Part shown: one piece after another, positions 34,517 to 44,245 of the stretch
Layout of the letters: the number at the start of each line of letters is the position of its first letter
How positions within the stretch are numbered: the stretch's first letter is position 1
Source: Pseudolabrys sp963742345
Lineage (GTDB): Bacteria > Pseudomonadota > Alphaproteobacteria > Rhizobiales > Xanthobacteraceae
NCBI GenBank assembly: GCA_963742345.1
Contig: CAVULO010000010.1
Coordinates: 332,704 to 396,703, forward strand
Direction of reading: 5' to 3'
DNA length: 64,000 nucleotides
Position numbers and translations under genes: made by a program
Notes under the pieces: model-generated
Seen by the model: the letters and a program-made list of their open reading frames with translations, nothing else
Told to the model about the DNA's origin: nothing
Database searches by the model: none

Positions 34517-35500
34517 TCATTCGATCACTTCGTCGGCGCGGGCAAGTACTGCGTGCGGAATGGTGAGGCCCAGTGCCTTAGCTGTTTTAAGATTGATCAC
34601 CAGGTCGTACTTGGTCGGCGCCTGCACCGGCAGGTCGGCTGGCTTCTCGCCCTTGAGGATGCGATCTACATAAGAAGCCGCGCGCCGATACTGATCGACA
34701 AAGTCAGCCCCATAGGAGACCAGCCCGCCGCCGACGACGTAGAAGCGGTTCGGGTAGATCGCGGGCAGTTTGTGCCGGGCCGCCAGCGCGGCGATCAGGT
34801 TCCCATGACCCCTCAGAGGGCCCGCCGTCACGATCAGGCCGTCATTGCCAGTGCGCGCGAAGGCGGTTACTGCGCGCTCAACCTCAGGCGCGTCGCGCAC
34901 GTTGATTGGGATGACTTCCACGCCGAGCGACGGCGCCGCGGATTGGATCACGGCGAACTGGCCGATCCCGGTGGCGGTGGCCGGATCCCGCAGAACCGCC
35001 ACCCGCGTCACGCCCGGCGCGATCTCCTTAAGCAGTTCCAGCCATTTCGCGCACAAATTGTATTCGAACTGCATAAAGCCGGTGGCACCGCCGCCCGGCC
35101 GCGACAGACTCTCGACAAACCCGGAGCCGACCGGATCAATCGCGATCACAAACACGATCGGCACGGTGCGCGTCGCCTGAAGCATCCGCTCTATGGCCGG
35201 GCCGCCAGGAGCCAGGATGACGTCTGGCGCGAGCGCGATCAATTCCGCCGCGTATTTGCGAAGGTCGTCGGCATTGCCTTCGCCCGCGCGATAATCGATG
35301 CGCACGTTGCGGCCATCGGTCCAGCCCAATTGCGCCAGTCCCTGAACAAACGCCGCGTTACGGGCCCGTAAGTCCGGATCGTCCCGGCCAGCCGAGATCA
35401 CGCCGATGCGGCGCACGCGCTCGGCCTGTTGTGCACGGGTGGCGAGCGGCCACGCCGCTACTGTGCCGCCGAGAAGCGTAATGAACTCGCGACGTCGCAT
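34517..35500 (-). CDS. ABC transporter substrate-binding protein (ABC_sub_bind)
   Basis: A 327-residue receptor of the ABC_sub_bind family (PF04392). ATG 35500 gives the family's stereotyped TAT-like signal RRREFITLLGGTVAAWPLATRAQQ, with GGAGAGG just upstream. The mature start RVRRIGVISAGRDDPDLRARNAAFVQGLAQLGW is also typical. The family is heavily amplified in Bradyrhizobium-type genomes, usually as orphans without a permease, as here. The ligand is unknown; tryptophan- or tyrosine-like compounds are bound by characterised relatives. Confidence 0.9.
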   Translation of the reverse strand: MRRREFITLLGGTVAAWPLATRAQQAERVRRIGVISAGRDDPDLRARNAAFVQGLAQLGWTDGRNVRIDYRAGEGNADDLRKYAAELIALAPDVILAPGGPAIERMLQATRTVPIVFVIAIDPVGSGFVESLSRPGGGATGFMQFEYNLCAKWLELLKEIAPGVTRVAVLRDPATATGIGQFAVIQSAAPSLGVEVIPINVRDAPEVERAVTAFARTGNDGLIVTAGPLRGHGNLIAALAARHKLPAIYPNRFYVVGGGLVSYGADFVDQYRRAASYVDRILKGEKPADLPVQAPTKYDLVINLKTAKALGLTIPHAVLARADEVIE

Positions 35501-35566
35501 TGCCTCTCCAAGCTCAGGGTAAAGCATCGTAACTACTCAGATTGGGTTGGCTAGGCCCATCGGCCG

Positions 35567-35639
35567 ATGTCCGCTTTGGGTCACTAGCGGACGTTGCCTA
35601 GTGACCGTGCAATGTCCGCTTTCGGGGTTGAAGCGGACA
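35567..35639. repeat. two family-A palindromes
   Basis: Copies at 35567-35593 (inner TTTGGGTCACT) and 35612-35639 (inner TTTCGGGGTTGAA), between the ABC receptor and the EttA gene. The rest of 35501-35781 shows nothing else. Confidence 0.75.
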
Positions 35640-35781
35640 GGTTGCCGATGCGGTCAGGTGCCCGGCCCTGTAGGCAGCCCGGCGCGGCGATCTTGAGCCA
35701 ACGCCCGTCATTGCTCGCGACGAGCATCGCCGGCAAAAAAAACGACGGAGAGGCGGCGTGCTCGCCTCCGCCCGCACATCC

Positions 35782-37437
<1,656 letters not shown>

Positions 37438-37808
37438 TGAACCCTTAAATCCTGCTGTTTCAGCCCTAAATCGGCCCGCGCGCGCCGCGCGTGACCCCGA
37501 AAGTTTTCGGACAAGATCACGCGCGAACGATTCCGCACGCCGCCGCACGCTTTGTCGGGAAATGCGGGGCTGATGTAGCGGCGGGAACCGCAAAGAGCAA
37601 GCGCGCGGCGCCCGCGGCCCGCATCTGCGATTTCGGTAAATCTCTGGAAAGGCTGATTGCAAAAATGCCGCCGGTATGCCGGTCCGGTACCTGATTTTAA
37701 CCGCTTCAGCGCCATGATCGCACGCCATGAACCTGGACGCCGGACGGGGCGACCAAGGGATGAGCGGACCGGAGCGGTTCGCCAGCTGGTCGATGTGGGA
37801 GCAGTGTT
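37438..37808. other. intergenic region, no gene seen
   Basis: 371 bases upstream of ettA. Only short GC-rich inverted stretches (GCGCGCGCCGCGCG near 37470) are visible. The ettA promoter must lie here, but no clear -35/-10 pair stands out. Confidence 0.5.
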
Positions 37809-38009
37809 ATGGGTCGAGCCATATTGGCTTTTTCGGGTTCCGCAATCGCATTGCTGCCCCGCCCCTTCACCATTCTTGGCAGCGTCTTCAATGGCTTCTG
37901 GCGTGAACTGACCCGCGACGTGGTCCGCCCCTATCGCCCGGAATTGCACTACATGCGCGGCCCCGGCCCCGCCTGGCGCGCCAAGCACGGCGTTCATCCG
38001 GCGGCCTGA
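37809..38009 (+). CDS. small protein, unknown
   Basis: A 66-residue frame. It has a hydrophobic N-terminus (AILAFSGSAIALLPRPF) and a polar, Arg/Pro-rich C-terminus. Third codon positions are mostly G or C in the second half, as in neighbouring genes, which supports coding. A GTGGGAG site lies about 9 bases upstream. It could be a single-helix membrane protein. No family was recognised, and a spurious frame remains possible. Confidence 0.42.
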   Translation: MGRAILAFSGSAIALLPRPFTILGSVFNGFWRELTRDVVRPYRPELHYMRGPGPAWRAKHGVHPAA

Positions 38010-38086
38010 AACCCCCTTTCCTTTCGTTGCTCCAGCCTAAGGTGGCGCGGCCCGGACCTTTCCGGGCGCAGCGAAAGGGCTTTTGC

Positions 38087-39196
38087 ATGGTTCGGGCAGC
38101 CGTTCTCGATGACTACCAGAACGTGGCGATGGGGTTTGCCGACTGGTCTTCGGTCGCCAAAGACGTCGAGATCAAGGTCTTCAACAAGCCTTTCACCAGC
38201 CAGGACGAGGCAATCAAGGCCCTGCAGGGCTTTGCCATCATGGTCGGCATGCGCGAGCGCACCCCTTTCTCGCGCAAGGTGATCGAAAGCCTCCCCGACC
38301 TGAAGCTGCTGATCACCACCGGCGCCCGCAACAATTCGTTCGACGTCAAAGCCTGTGCCGAGCGCGGCATAACAGTTTGCGGAACCGGGGCGGCCGGCAG
38401 CCCGACCACCGGCATCGCCTTCGGCCTGATGCTGGAACTCACCCGCCGGATCGGCTTTGAAAATGCGCGGCTTAAGGCAGGCGAGCCATGGCAGGTCACC
38501 ATCGGCCGCGACCTCGAGGGCCTCACGCTTGGCATTCTCGGCCTCGGCAAGCTTGGCCAGCGCTCTGCGGCGGTCGGCAAGGCTTTCGGCATGAAGACAA
38601 TCGCCTGGAGCCAGAACCTGACCGAGGAAAAAGCCAAGGCCGCGGGCGCCGATCTTGTCTCGAAGGAGGACCTGTTCCGCAATGCCGATTTCCTCACCAT
38701 CCATGTCGTGCTGAGCGATCGCTCGCGCGGACTGATCGGTGCAAAGGAACTCGGCCTGATGAAGAAGACGTCCTACCTGATCAACACCTCGCGCGGGCCG
38801 ATCGTCGACGAGAAGGCGTTGATCGGGGCGCTCAAGGCAAGATCGATTGCCGGCGCCGGGCTCGACGTCTTCGATGTCGAGCCGTTGCCGCTCGATTCTG
38901 CGTTCCGCAAGATGGACAATGTCGTGATCACGCCGCATCTCGGCTATGTCAGCGAACAGAATTACCGGAAATATTTTCCCGACGTCGTCGAGGACATCCG
39001 CGCCTGGCTCGACGGCAAGCCGGTGCGGGTCATCGACGCGAAATACGCCTCCCGCGTCACCCTTCGAGCGGTTAAAGACCCAGCAGCTTCGCCGCGTTGT
39101 TATAGGCGATATCGGCGCGAAGATTTTCCTCGAGCGGCACCGTGTCGAGGAATTCGCAACCTGGCCAATCGAACGGATAGTCGGCCGAGAACATGA
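38087..39196 (+). CDS. D-2-hydroxyacid dehydrogenase
   Basis: NAD-dependent oxidoreductase of the D-2-hydroxyacid dehydrogenase family, 369 residues. The Rossmann motif GILGLGKLGQR is at about residue 146; the catalytic residues are Arg in NTSRGPIVDEKAL, Glu in FDVEPLP and His in TPHLGY. ATG 38087 has AAAGGG upstream. The family part ends at about residue 320 (WLDGKPVRVID). A further ~50 residues rich in Arg read into the 3' end of the convergent amidohydrolase gene, overlapping it by 125 bases, and probably reflect a lost stop or an indel near 39050. Confidence 0.88.
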   Translation: MVRAAVLDDYQNVAMGFADWSSVAKDVEIKVFNKPFTSQDEAIKALQGFAIMVGMRERTPFSRKVIESLPDLKLLITTGARNNSFDVKACAERGITVCGTGAAGSPTTGIAFGLMLELTRRIGFENARLKAGEPWQVTIGRDLEGLTLGILGLGKLGQRSAAVGKAFGMKTIAWSQNLTEEKAKAAGADLVSKEDLFRNADFLTIHVVLSDRSRGLIGAKELGLMKKTSYLINTSRGPIVDEKALIGALKARSIAGAGLDVFDVEPLPLDSAFRKMDNVVITPHLGYVSEQNYRKYFPDVVEDIRAWLDGKPVRVIDAKYASRVTLRAVKDPAASPRCYRRYRREDFPRAAPCRGIRNLANRTDSRPRT

Positions 39197-40016
39197 CGCG
39201 ATCACGCCCCAGTGCATCGAGCGAGCAACGCACCGGCGGGAGATCGTACATGCCCGAGGTCGTCACCCAGACGTTCTCCTTGAGATATTGCGACGGCGGC
39301 TTCGGCAAGTTCCAGCCATAGGGCGCCGAGCGGCTGTCGAAGCGCCAGAGCTGGAACGGCAATGTCTCGCCGAGATGGCCGAGCACGAGCTTGGCTTTCG
39401 GGTAACGGTGGAAGACGCCGCCGCAGATGATGCGCAGGGCATGCGAGCCGGTCTCCACGCCCCAGCCCCACATCGGCCGCGCCAGCACGTTGTAACCGGC
39501 AAGAGCCGGCAGCGGCGCCACCGGATCGGCCGGATGCAGATAGATCGGCGCGCCCAACGCCGCGGCGCGTTCCCAGAACGGATCATAGGAACGGTCGTCG
39601 AGATATTTGCCGTTGGTGTGGCCGTTGATCATGGCGCCACAAAACTTCAGGTCGCGGACGCAGCGCTCGAGTTCCTCGGCAGCGGCTTTCGCATCCTGCA
39701 TGGCAAGGTGAGCAAAGCCGGAATAGCGATCGGGGCGTTTCTGCACTTGCCTGGCAAGAAAATCGTTTGATGCGCGCGCCGCGCGCACGGCGGTGGCGCC
39801 ATCACGCTCCGCCTGCACGCCGGGTCCGGCGATCGCCATGACCGCCCGCGCGATGCCGGTCTTGTCCATCATCCCCAGCCGCTGCTCGTCGAAATCGGTG
39901 AGGCTCGCATAGAGCTGCGCCGTCTTGGCCGGCGCGACATCGACCATCGTCGGACGCCAGTACGGCTCGGTTGCGGGATCCAGGAAATGCTCTTCGAGCG
40001 CGATCTTCTTGACCAT
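39072..40016 (-). CDS. amidohydrolase of the gamma-resorcylate decarboxylase type
   Basis: A 314-residue TIM-barrel metal enzyme (amidohydrolase family 2). It opens with KIALEEHF, the ALEEHF opening shared by gamma-resorcylate decarboxylases. The metal and catalytic residues follow: PIYLHPADP, LGHLGETLPF and FSADYPFDWP with the catalytic Asp. The closest characterised enzymes decarboxylate 2,6-dihydroxybenzoate or related hydroxybenzoates without cofactor. The substrate here is inferred only. It is convergent with the hydroxyacid dehydrogenase and divergent from the catabolic cluster. Confidence 0.85.
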   Translation of the reverse strand: MVKKIALEEHFLDPATEPYWRPTMVDVAPAKTAQLYASLTDFDEQRLGMMDKTGIARAVMAIAGPGVQAERDGATAVRAARASNDFLARQVQKRPDRYSGFAHLAMQDAKAAAEELERCVRDLKFCGAMINGHTNGKYLDDRSYDPFWERAAALGAPIYLHPADPVAPLPALAGYNVLARPMWGWGVETGSHALRIICGGVFHRYPKAKLVLGHLGETLPFQLWRFDSRSAPYGWNLPKPPSQYLKENVWVTTSGMYDLPPVRCSLDALGRDRVMFSADYPFDWPGCEFLDTVPLEENLRADIAYNNAAKLLGL

Positions 40017-40028
40017 GGGCCTCCCTAT

Positions 40029-40225
40029 TCCACTCAGGTCCAGACAGAATTCCGGTTAGGTCCAGACAGGTTCAGGCAGAATTCCGGCCAGTCCCGACCG
40101 GCTCCGATCAAGTCCAGATCAGGTCCAGATCAAGTCGAGACGGGATTCCGGACCTCATCACAGTCGTCTGCCAGTCGTCATGTCAGTCGTCTGCCAGTCG
40201 TCTGCCAGTCCGCATCGCAGGACAG
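40029..40225. repeat. degenerate short direct repeats (fills most of 40017-40350)
   Basis: Many near-copies of short units: AGGTCCAGACAG twice and CAGAATTCCGG twice, then AAGTCCAGATCAGGTCCAGATC, then CAGTCGTCTGC several times up to about 40210. Units vary in length and drift from GGTCCAGA to GTCGTCTGCC. The stretch separates the amidohydrolase gene from the IclR gene. No gene is seen in it. Confidence 0.7.
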
Positions 40226-40350
40226 TCGCGTTATTGCGGACAACCGATTTGCCCCGTTTTCCTCTTCCAGCTGTATCGGATTTTGGGCTATCGTGTCCCA
40301 CGATGCAAGGCGACAAAGATCGCCGGCGCGATGGTCGGGCGGGAAGCGTC

Positions 40351-41121
40351 ATGAGCAGACTCGTCACCAACGATAAAAGCCAGGTGCAGGTGATCGCGCG
40401 TGCGGCCACCATTCTGCGTGCGCTCGAGGAAGAAAACGCCGGCCTGAGCCTCGGGCAGATCGCGCAGCGCGTGAACCTTGCCCGTTCCACGGTGCAGCGC
40501 ATCGTCGCCGCCCTGGAAACCGAGAAGCTGGTCATCGCGGCGACGCCAAATGGTCGCGTGCGGCTTGGGCCGACGATTCTGCGGCTGGCGGCGTCGGTCC
40601 GCAGCGACTTCGTGACGCTGACGCGGACGTTTCTGGAACGGCTTTCGGAAGAACTTCATGAAACAGTCGACCTCTCGACCGTGAAGAAAGATCATCTTGT
40701 CTTCATCGATCAGGTCATCGGCTCACAGCGCTTGCGCGCGGTCTCTGCGGTCGGCGATACTTTTCCGCTTTATTGCACGGCGAACGGCAAAGCCTATCTG
40801 GCAAAACTGTCCGATACGGCAGTGGAAGCACTGATCGGCCGAACTTACGAGGCACGTACACCGAAGACGCTCACCCGTCTGGACGCGTTGCTCGCGGATC
40901 TGAAAACCGTGCGTCGTACCGGCGTCGCGTACGATCGTGAAGAACACACGCTCGGCATCTGCGCCGTCGGCGTCGCCCTCCACGATCCGCTCGGCAATGC
41001 CGTCGCCATTTCGGTGCCGGTGCCGAGTCAACGGTTCGCAAATCGTCAGGCGTTGATCGCCGAACGTCTGATCGCCACCAAAAATGCATTGGAGAGCCAT
41101 GTGAATTCCGCCGCAGCCTGA
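40351..41121 (+). CDS. IclR-family regulator
   Basis: A 256-residue transcription factor. The winged helix is at residues 10-70 (QVIARAATILRALEEE, then LSLGQIAQRVNLARSTVQRIVAALE). The ligand domain covers 90-250, with VDLSTVKKDHLVFIDQV, the GDTFPLYCTANGKAYLA pocket and VAYDREEHTLGICAVGVAL, all typical of IclR. ATG 40351 has GGGAAG 6 bases upstream. It is the first gene of a plus-strand run of catabolic and transport genes and presumably controls them in response to the substrate or a breakdown product. Confidence 0.92.
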   Translation: MSRLVTNDKSQVQVIARAATILRALEEENAGLSLGQIAQRVNLARSTVQRIVAALETEKLVIAATPNGRVRLGPTILRLAASVRSDFVTLTRTFLERLSEELHETVDLSTVKKDHLVFIDQVIGSQRLRAVSAVGDTFPLYCTANGKAYLAKLSDTAVEALIGRTYEARTPKTLTRLDALLADLKTVRRTGVAYDREEHTLGICAVGVALHDPLGNAVAISVPVPSQRFANRQALIAERLIATKNALESHVNSAAA

Positions 41122-41190
41122 TGGCATGCGGCGGAGCTGACAGCGGTTTCGACAACAAGCGCGAATGCGCTCATATCAAGGGAGGATGCC

Positions 41191-42033
41191 GTGGCCAAAC
41201 GAATTCGCGGCGTGATGTTCGAAGAAAATCTCAAGAACAGCATGGGGCTGGAGTTCTACAACCTGTCCCACCGCTTCGGTTATCAGTCCCCGAACTGGCC
41301 TTATTTCGAGGACGTCAAGATCGAACGTATCCACTACATGGCTAAGTCGGGGGTGCTGTCGCAGCGCATCACGACTTCGATGCACAACACGACGCACATC
41401 GACGCGCCGGCACATGTGATCCAGGGCACACCGTTCATCGACGAGGTGCCGCTGCCGCACTTCTTCGGCTCCGGCATCGTGGTGTCGATCCCAAAGAACA
41501 AGTGGGAACCAATCACGGGTGACGACCTGGAAAAAGCTTGCGGCAAGATCATCCGTCCCCGCGACGTGGTGATCGTTAATACCGGTTGGCACAGGTTCTA
41601 CGAGGACAGCGAAGATTACTTCTGCCGCGCTCCTGGGTTCGTGCCGTCGGCCGGCGAGTGGTTCGTGAAGAAGAAGGTCAAGGTCGTCGGCCACGATACG
41701 CAGGCAAACGATCATCCGCTCGCGACCGCTATTGGTCCGCAGCGCAATGGACCATTGCATCCACATTTGGCGGAGGAATATCGCGAGTGGTCGGGCGGCC
41801 GCGACTGGAAGGACGATTTCCCGGAATGGGAGCCGGTGCATCGCATCTTGTTCAAGAACGGAATCATGGGCATCGAAAACGTCGGCGGTGACATCGACAA
41901 GGTCACCGGCAAGCGCTGCACTTTTGCTTACTTTCCGTGGAACTGGGACCGTGGCGATGGCTGCATCGTGCGGTTAGTCGCAATCGTCGACCCCAAGCAA
42001 AAATTTCGAATCGAGAAGGGGAGGAAGTTCTAA
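41191..42033 (+). CDS. cyclase-family (kynurenine formamidase-like) hydrolase
   Basis: A 280-residue metal-dependent hydrolase of the cyclase family (PF04199). The metal site HNTTHIDAPAH (family H-x-GTH-x-D-x-P-x-H) is at about residues 66-76; VVIVNTGWH and VVGHDTQANDHP follow. The family includes arylformamidases and enzymes opening cyclic amides or lactones. It is larger than bacterial KynB (about 210), like the uncharacterised catabolic members. Start is GTG 41191 (AGGGAGG upstream). Its stop overlaps the next start (TAATG). Confidence 0.85.
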   Translation: MAKRIRGVMFEENLKNSMGLEFYNLSHRFGYQSPNWPYFEDVKIERIHYMAKSGVLSQRITTSMHNTTHIDAPAHVIQGTPFIDEVPLPHFFGSGIVVSIPKNKWEPITGDDLEKACGKIIRPRDVVIVNTGWHRFYEDSEDYFCRAPGFVPSAGEWFVKKKVKVVGHDTQANDHPLATAIGPQRNGPLHPHLAEEYREWSGGRDWKDDFPEWEPVHRILFKNGIMGIENVGGDIDKVTGKRCTFAYFPWNWDRGDGCIVRLVAIVDPKQKFRIEKGRKF

Positions 42034-42374
42034 TGCACGTCAAGCGGTTCAACGACGCAAAGCCCTACGATGCCCCCAATCACCGCAACTATGCGTCGCT
42101 CCGTCTGTTCGGCGCGGAGGCCGGCGGCACCAAGGGGCTCGTGTTCGGTTATTCGCACTTCCTGCCCGGCGGGGGCGCTGGTCCGGACGCCTCTCCGCCC
42201 GAGAAAGTTTATTTTGTCCTGCGCGGCGAATTGACCGTCATTGTCAACGGCAAGGAGACCGTGCTTAAGGCCAATGACTCATGCGTCATCGAGCCGAACG
42301 AGACCCGCGAGATCATCAACCGCGGCAATGAGGTGTGCTCCATCGTGGTGGCGGTGGCCAATCCACCAAAATGA
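42033..42374 (+). CDS. cupin-domain protein
   Basis: A 113-residue single-cupin protein whose ATG overlaps the stop of the cyclase gene, so translation is coupled. The cupin core is clear: SHFLPGGGAGPDASPPEKVYFVLRGELTV and a second motif around CVIEPNETREIINRG. The first motif lacks the usual paired histidines (HxH), so metal binding is uncertain. It may be an isomerase or a small-molecule sensor in the pathway. GGGAGG lies just before the ATG. Confidence 0.85.
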   Translation: MHVKRFNDAKPYDAPNHRNYASLRLFGAEAGGTKGLVFGYSHFLPGGGAGPDASPPEKVYFVLRGELTVIVNGKETVLKANDSCVIEPNETREIINRGNEVCSIVVAVANPPK

Positions 42375-42496
42375 CCGGCTGCTTGGCCCATCATAACCGG
42401 GCTTGACCCAGTGATCTCGATCAGGAGTGCGATGCTTTCCTAAACGAGATGGTCGGGACAAGCCCGGTCATGACAAGAAAATACCGGGAGGACATC

Positions 42497-43312
42497 ATGT
42501 CCGACGCATTTTTTAAGAACCCGCTCTCCTTGTTCGATATCAAGGGCAAGACCGCCATTATCACGGGTGCGTCGGGCGCCTTTGGTGCGTTGGCAGCAAA
42601 GACACTCGCAGGAGCCGGCGCCAATGTGATGCTGGCGGCGAGCAAGGCCGATGAGTTGAAGAAAGTCGCGGCTGAATGCGAAAAGCTCGGGGGCAAGACC
42701 GGGATCATCGCGCTACGGCCGAGCTCGGAGGAAAACTGCGACAAGATCGTAAACGCGGCGGTCGACAAATTTGGCAGAGTCGACATTCTTGTGGTGGCTT
42801 CCGGCCTCAACAAAGTGTCGAAGATCGTCGATCAGAAGGTCGAAGATTTTCTCGACGTCATGGACGCCAACGTCAATCAGTCGTGGCTGATGGCACGTGC
42901 TGCCGGCAAGCAGATGCTCAAGCAGGGCCAAGAAGGCAAACCTGGCGGCAAGGTGATCCTTACCTCATCGGCGCGCGGGCTACTGGGACATCCAGCCGGC
43001 TACACCGCCTATTGCGCATCGAAGTCCGCAGTCGATGGCATCACCAAGGCGCTTGGCTGTGAATGGGGCGAGACCGGTATCACCGTGAATGCGCTCGGTC
43101 CGACCGTCTTTCGTTCGCCGCTCACGGCGTGGATGTACGAGGATACCGAGCGCGCGCAAAATGTGCGGAAAGGCTTTCTCGCGCGCGTGCCCAAAGGACG
43201 CCTGGGCGAGCCGGAGGACCTTGCGGGACCACTATTGTTTCTCGCATCCAAGGCATCGGATTTCTATACAGGTCATATCCTCTACGCCGACGGCGGTTAC
43301 ACGGCGGGATAA
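42497..43312 (+). CDS. short-chain dehydrogenase/reductase
   Basis: A 271-residue SDR. The cofactor motif TGASGAFG is at about residues 23-30; the catalytic Ser and the Tyr-x3-Lys pair are SSARG and YTAYCASKSA. The C-terminus LLFLASKASDFYTGHILYADGGYTAG is typical of classical SDRs. GGGAGG precedes ATG 42497. The 120 bases before it hold a CCGGGCTTGACC-type palindrome. It probably oxidises an alcohol intermediate in the cluster's pathway; NAD versus NADP cannot be decided with confidence. Confidence 0.9.
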   Translation: MSDAFFKNPLSLFDIKGKTAIITGASGAFGALAAKTLAGAGANVMLAASKADELKKVAAECEKLGGKTGIIALRPSSEENCDKIVNAAVDKFGRVDILVVASGLNKVSKIVDQKVEDFLDVMDANVNQSWLMARAAGKQMLKQGQEGKPGGKVILTSSARGLLGHPAGYTAYCASKSAVDGITKALGCEWGETGITVNALGPTVFRSPLTAWMYEDTERAQNVRKGFLARVPKGRLGEPEDLAGPLLFLASKASDFYTGHILYADGGYTAG

Positions 43313-43315
43313 CCA

Positions 43316-44224
43316 ATGGCGACAGCGCGTATTGCGGTGATCGGCGCCGGCCTCATGGGTCACGGTATCGCCCAGGTGTTCGCGCTCGCTGGCCATGACG
43401 TAACAATTTACGATTCAGTCGCCACCTCGCTCGACAGCGCCAAAGCGCGCATTCTCAGCAACCTGAAAGACCTTGGTGACGATCAACGTGCTGTGGACCG
43501 CGTAACGCCTGTCGCCGACCTCGCACCAGCAGTCCGTGAAGCCGATTATGTTGTCGAAGCCGTCCTGGAAGATTTGTCTCTCAAGCAGAAACTGTTCGCC
43601 GAAATCGAAAAGCACGTGCGGTCGGATGCGATTCTTGCCAGCAATACCTCGGTCATCCCTATCACCAAGATCATGGAGGGTCTTAAGCACCGGGAGCGCG
43701 CGCTGGGGACGCACTGGTGGAATCCGCCTTACCTCGTGCCGCTGGTCGAAGTGATCGAAACCCGGTGGACAAACCCGCAGGCGATTGATTTCACGATGAA
43801 GCTGCACGCCGCGGCCGGTAAACAACCGGCGCATGTCAAGAAGGACGTGCCTGGCTTCATTGGCAATCGCTTGCAACATGCGTTGTGGCGCGAGGCGGTT
43901 GCGCTGGTAGAGCACGGGATTTGCGACGCCGAGACCATTGATAACGTGATCAAATCGGCGTTCGGCCGCAGGCTCGCTGTGCTTGGGCCGCTGGAAAACG
44001 CCGACATGGTCGGCACCGATTTGACGCTGGCGATTCATAAGACAGTATTGCCGGACATCGACGGTCGTCCGCGCCCTTCGCCCTATCTCGAAAAGCTGGT
44101 GAAGGACAAAAAACTCGGCTTCAAAACGGGTGAAGGCTTTCGGAAGTGGAGCCCGGAACAGCAGGCCGCATTGCGTTCGAAAGTGCTGCAGCATCTCAAA
44201 AACGCGCGCGTTCAGGACGTCTGA
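43316..44224 (+). CDS. 3-hydroxyacyl-CoA dehydrogenase family protein
   Basis: A 302-residue NAD-dependent dehydrogenase. The Rossmann motif IGAGLMGHGIAQVFALAGH starts at residue 8, and the NAD domain covers about 1-185 with VEAVLEDLSLKQKLFAEIE and ASNTS. The catalytic His is in LGTHWWNPPYLVPLVEVI. The C-terminal 3HCDH domain (about 187-290) follows PGFIGNRLQHALWREA. The HWWNPP form suggests the L-gulonate/carnitine/hydroxybutyryl-CoA side of the family. The start is 3 bases after the SDR stop, so the two are co-translated. Confidence 0.88.
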   Translation: MATARIAVIGAGLMGHGIAQVFALAGHDVTIYDSVATSLDSAKARILSNLKDLGDDQRAVDRVTPVADLAPAVREADYVVEAVLEDLSLKQKLFAEIEKHVRSDAILASNTSVIPITKIMEGLKHRERALGTHWWNPPYLVPLVEVIETRWTNPQAIDFTMKLHAAAGKQPAHVKKDVPGFIGNRLQHALWREAVALVEHGICDAETIDNVIKSAFGRRLAVLGPLENADMVGTDLTLAIHKTVLPDIDGRPRPSPYLEKLVKDKKLGFKTGEGFRKWSPEQQAALRSKVLQHLKNARVQDV

Positions 44225-44245
44225 CGACGCGCAGGGGAGGAGATC

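Noticed and set aside
34479..34673. 64-codon plus-strand frame often annotated as a hypothetical gene
   Set aside because: It consists of a family-A palindrome followed by the antisense of the ABC receptor's 3' end.
37994..39217. 407-codon open frame on the minus strand
   Set aside because: It is antisense to the D-2-hydroxyacid dehydrogenase, which has all family motifs; the minus frame has no recognisable domain.
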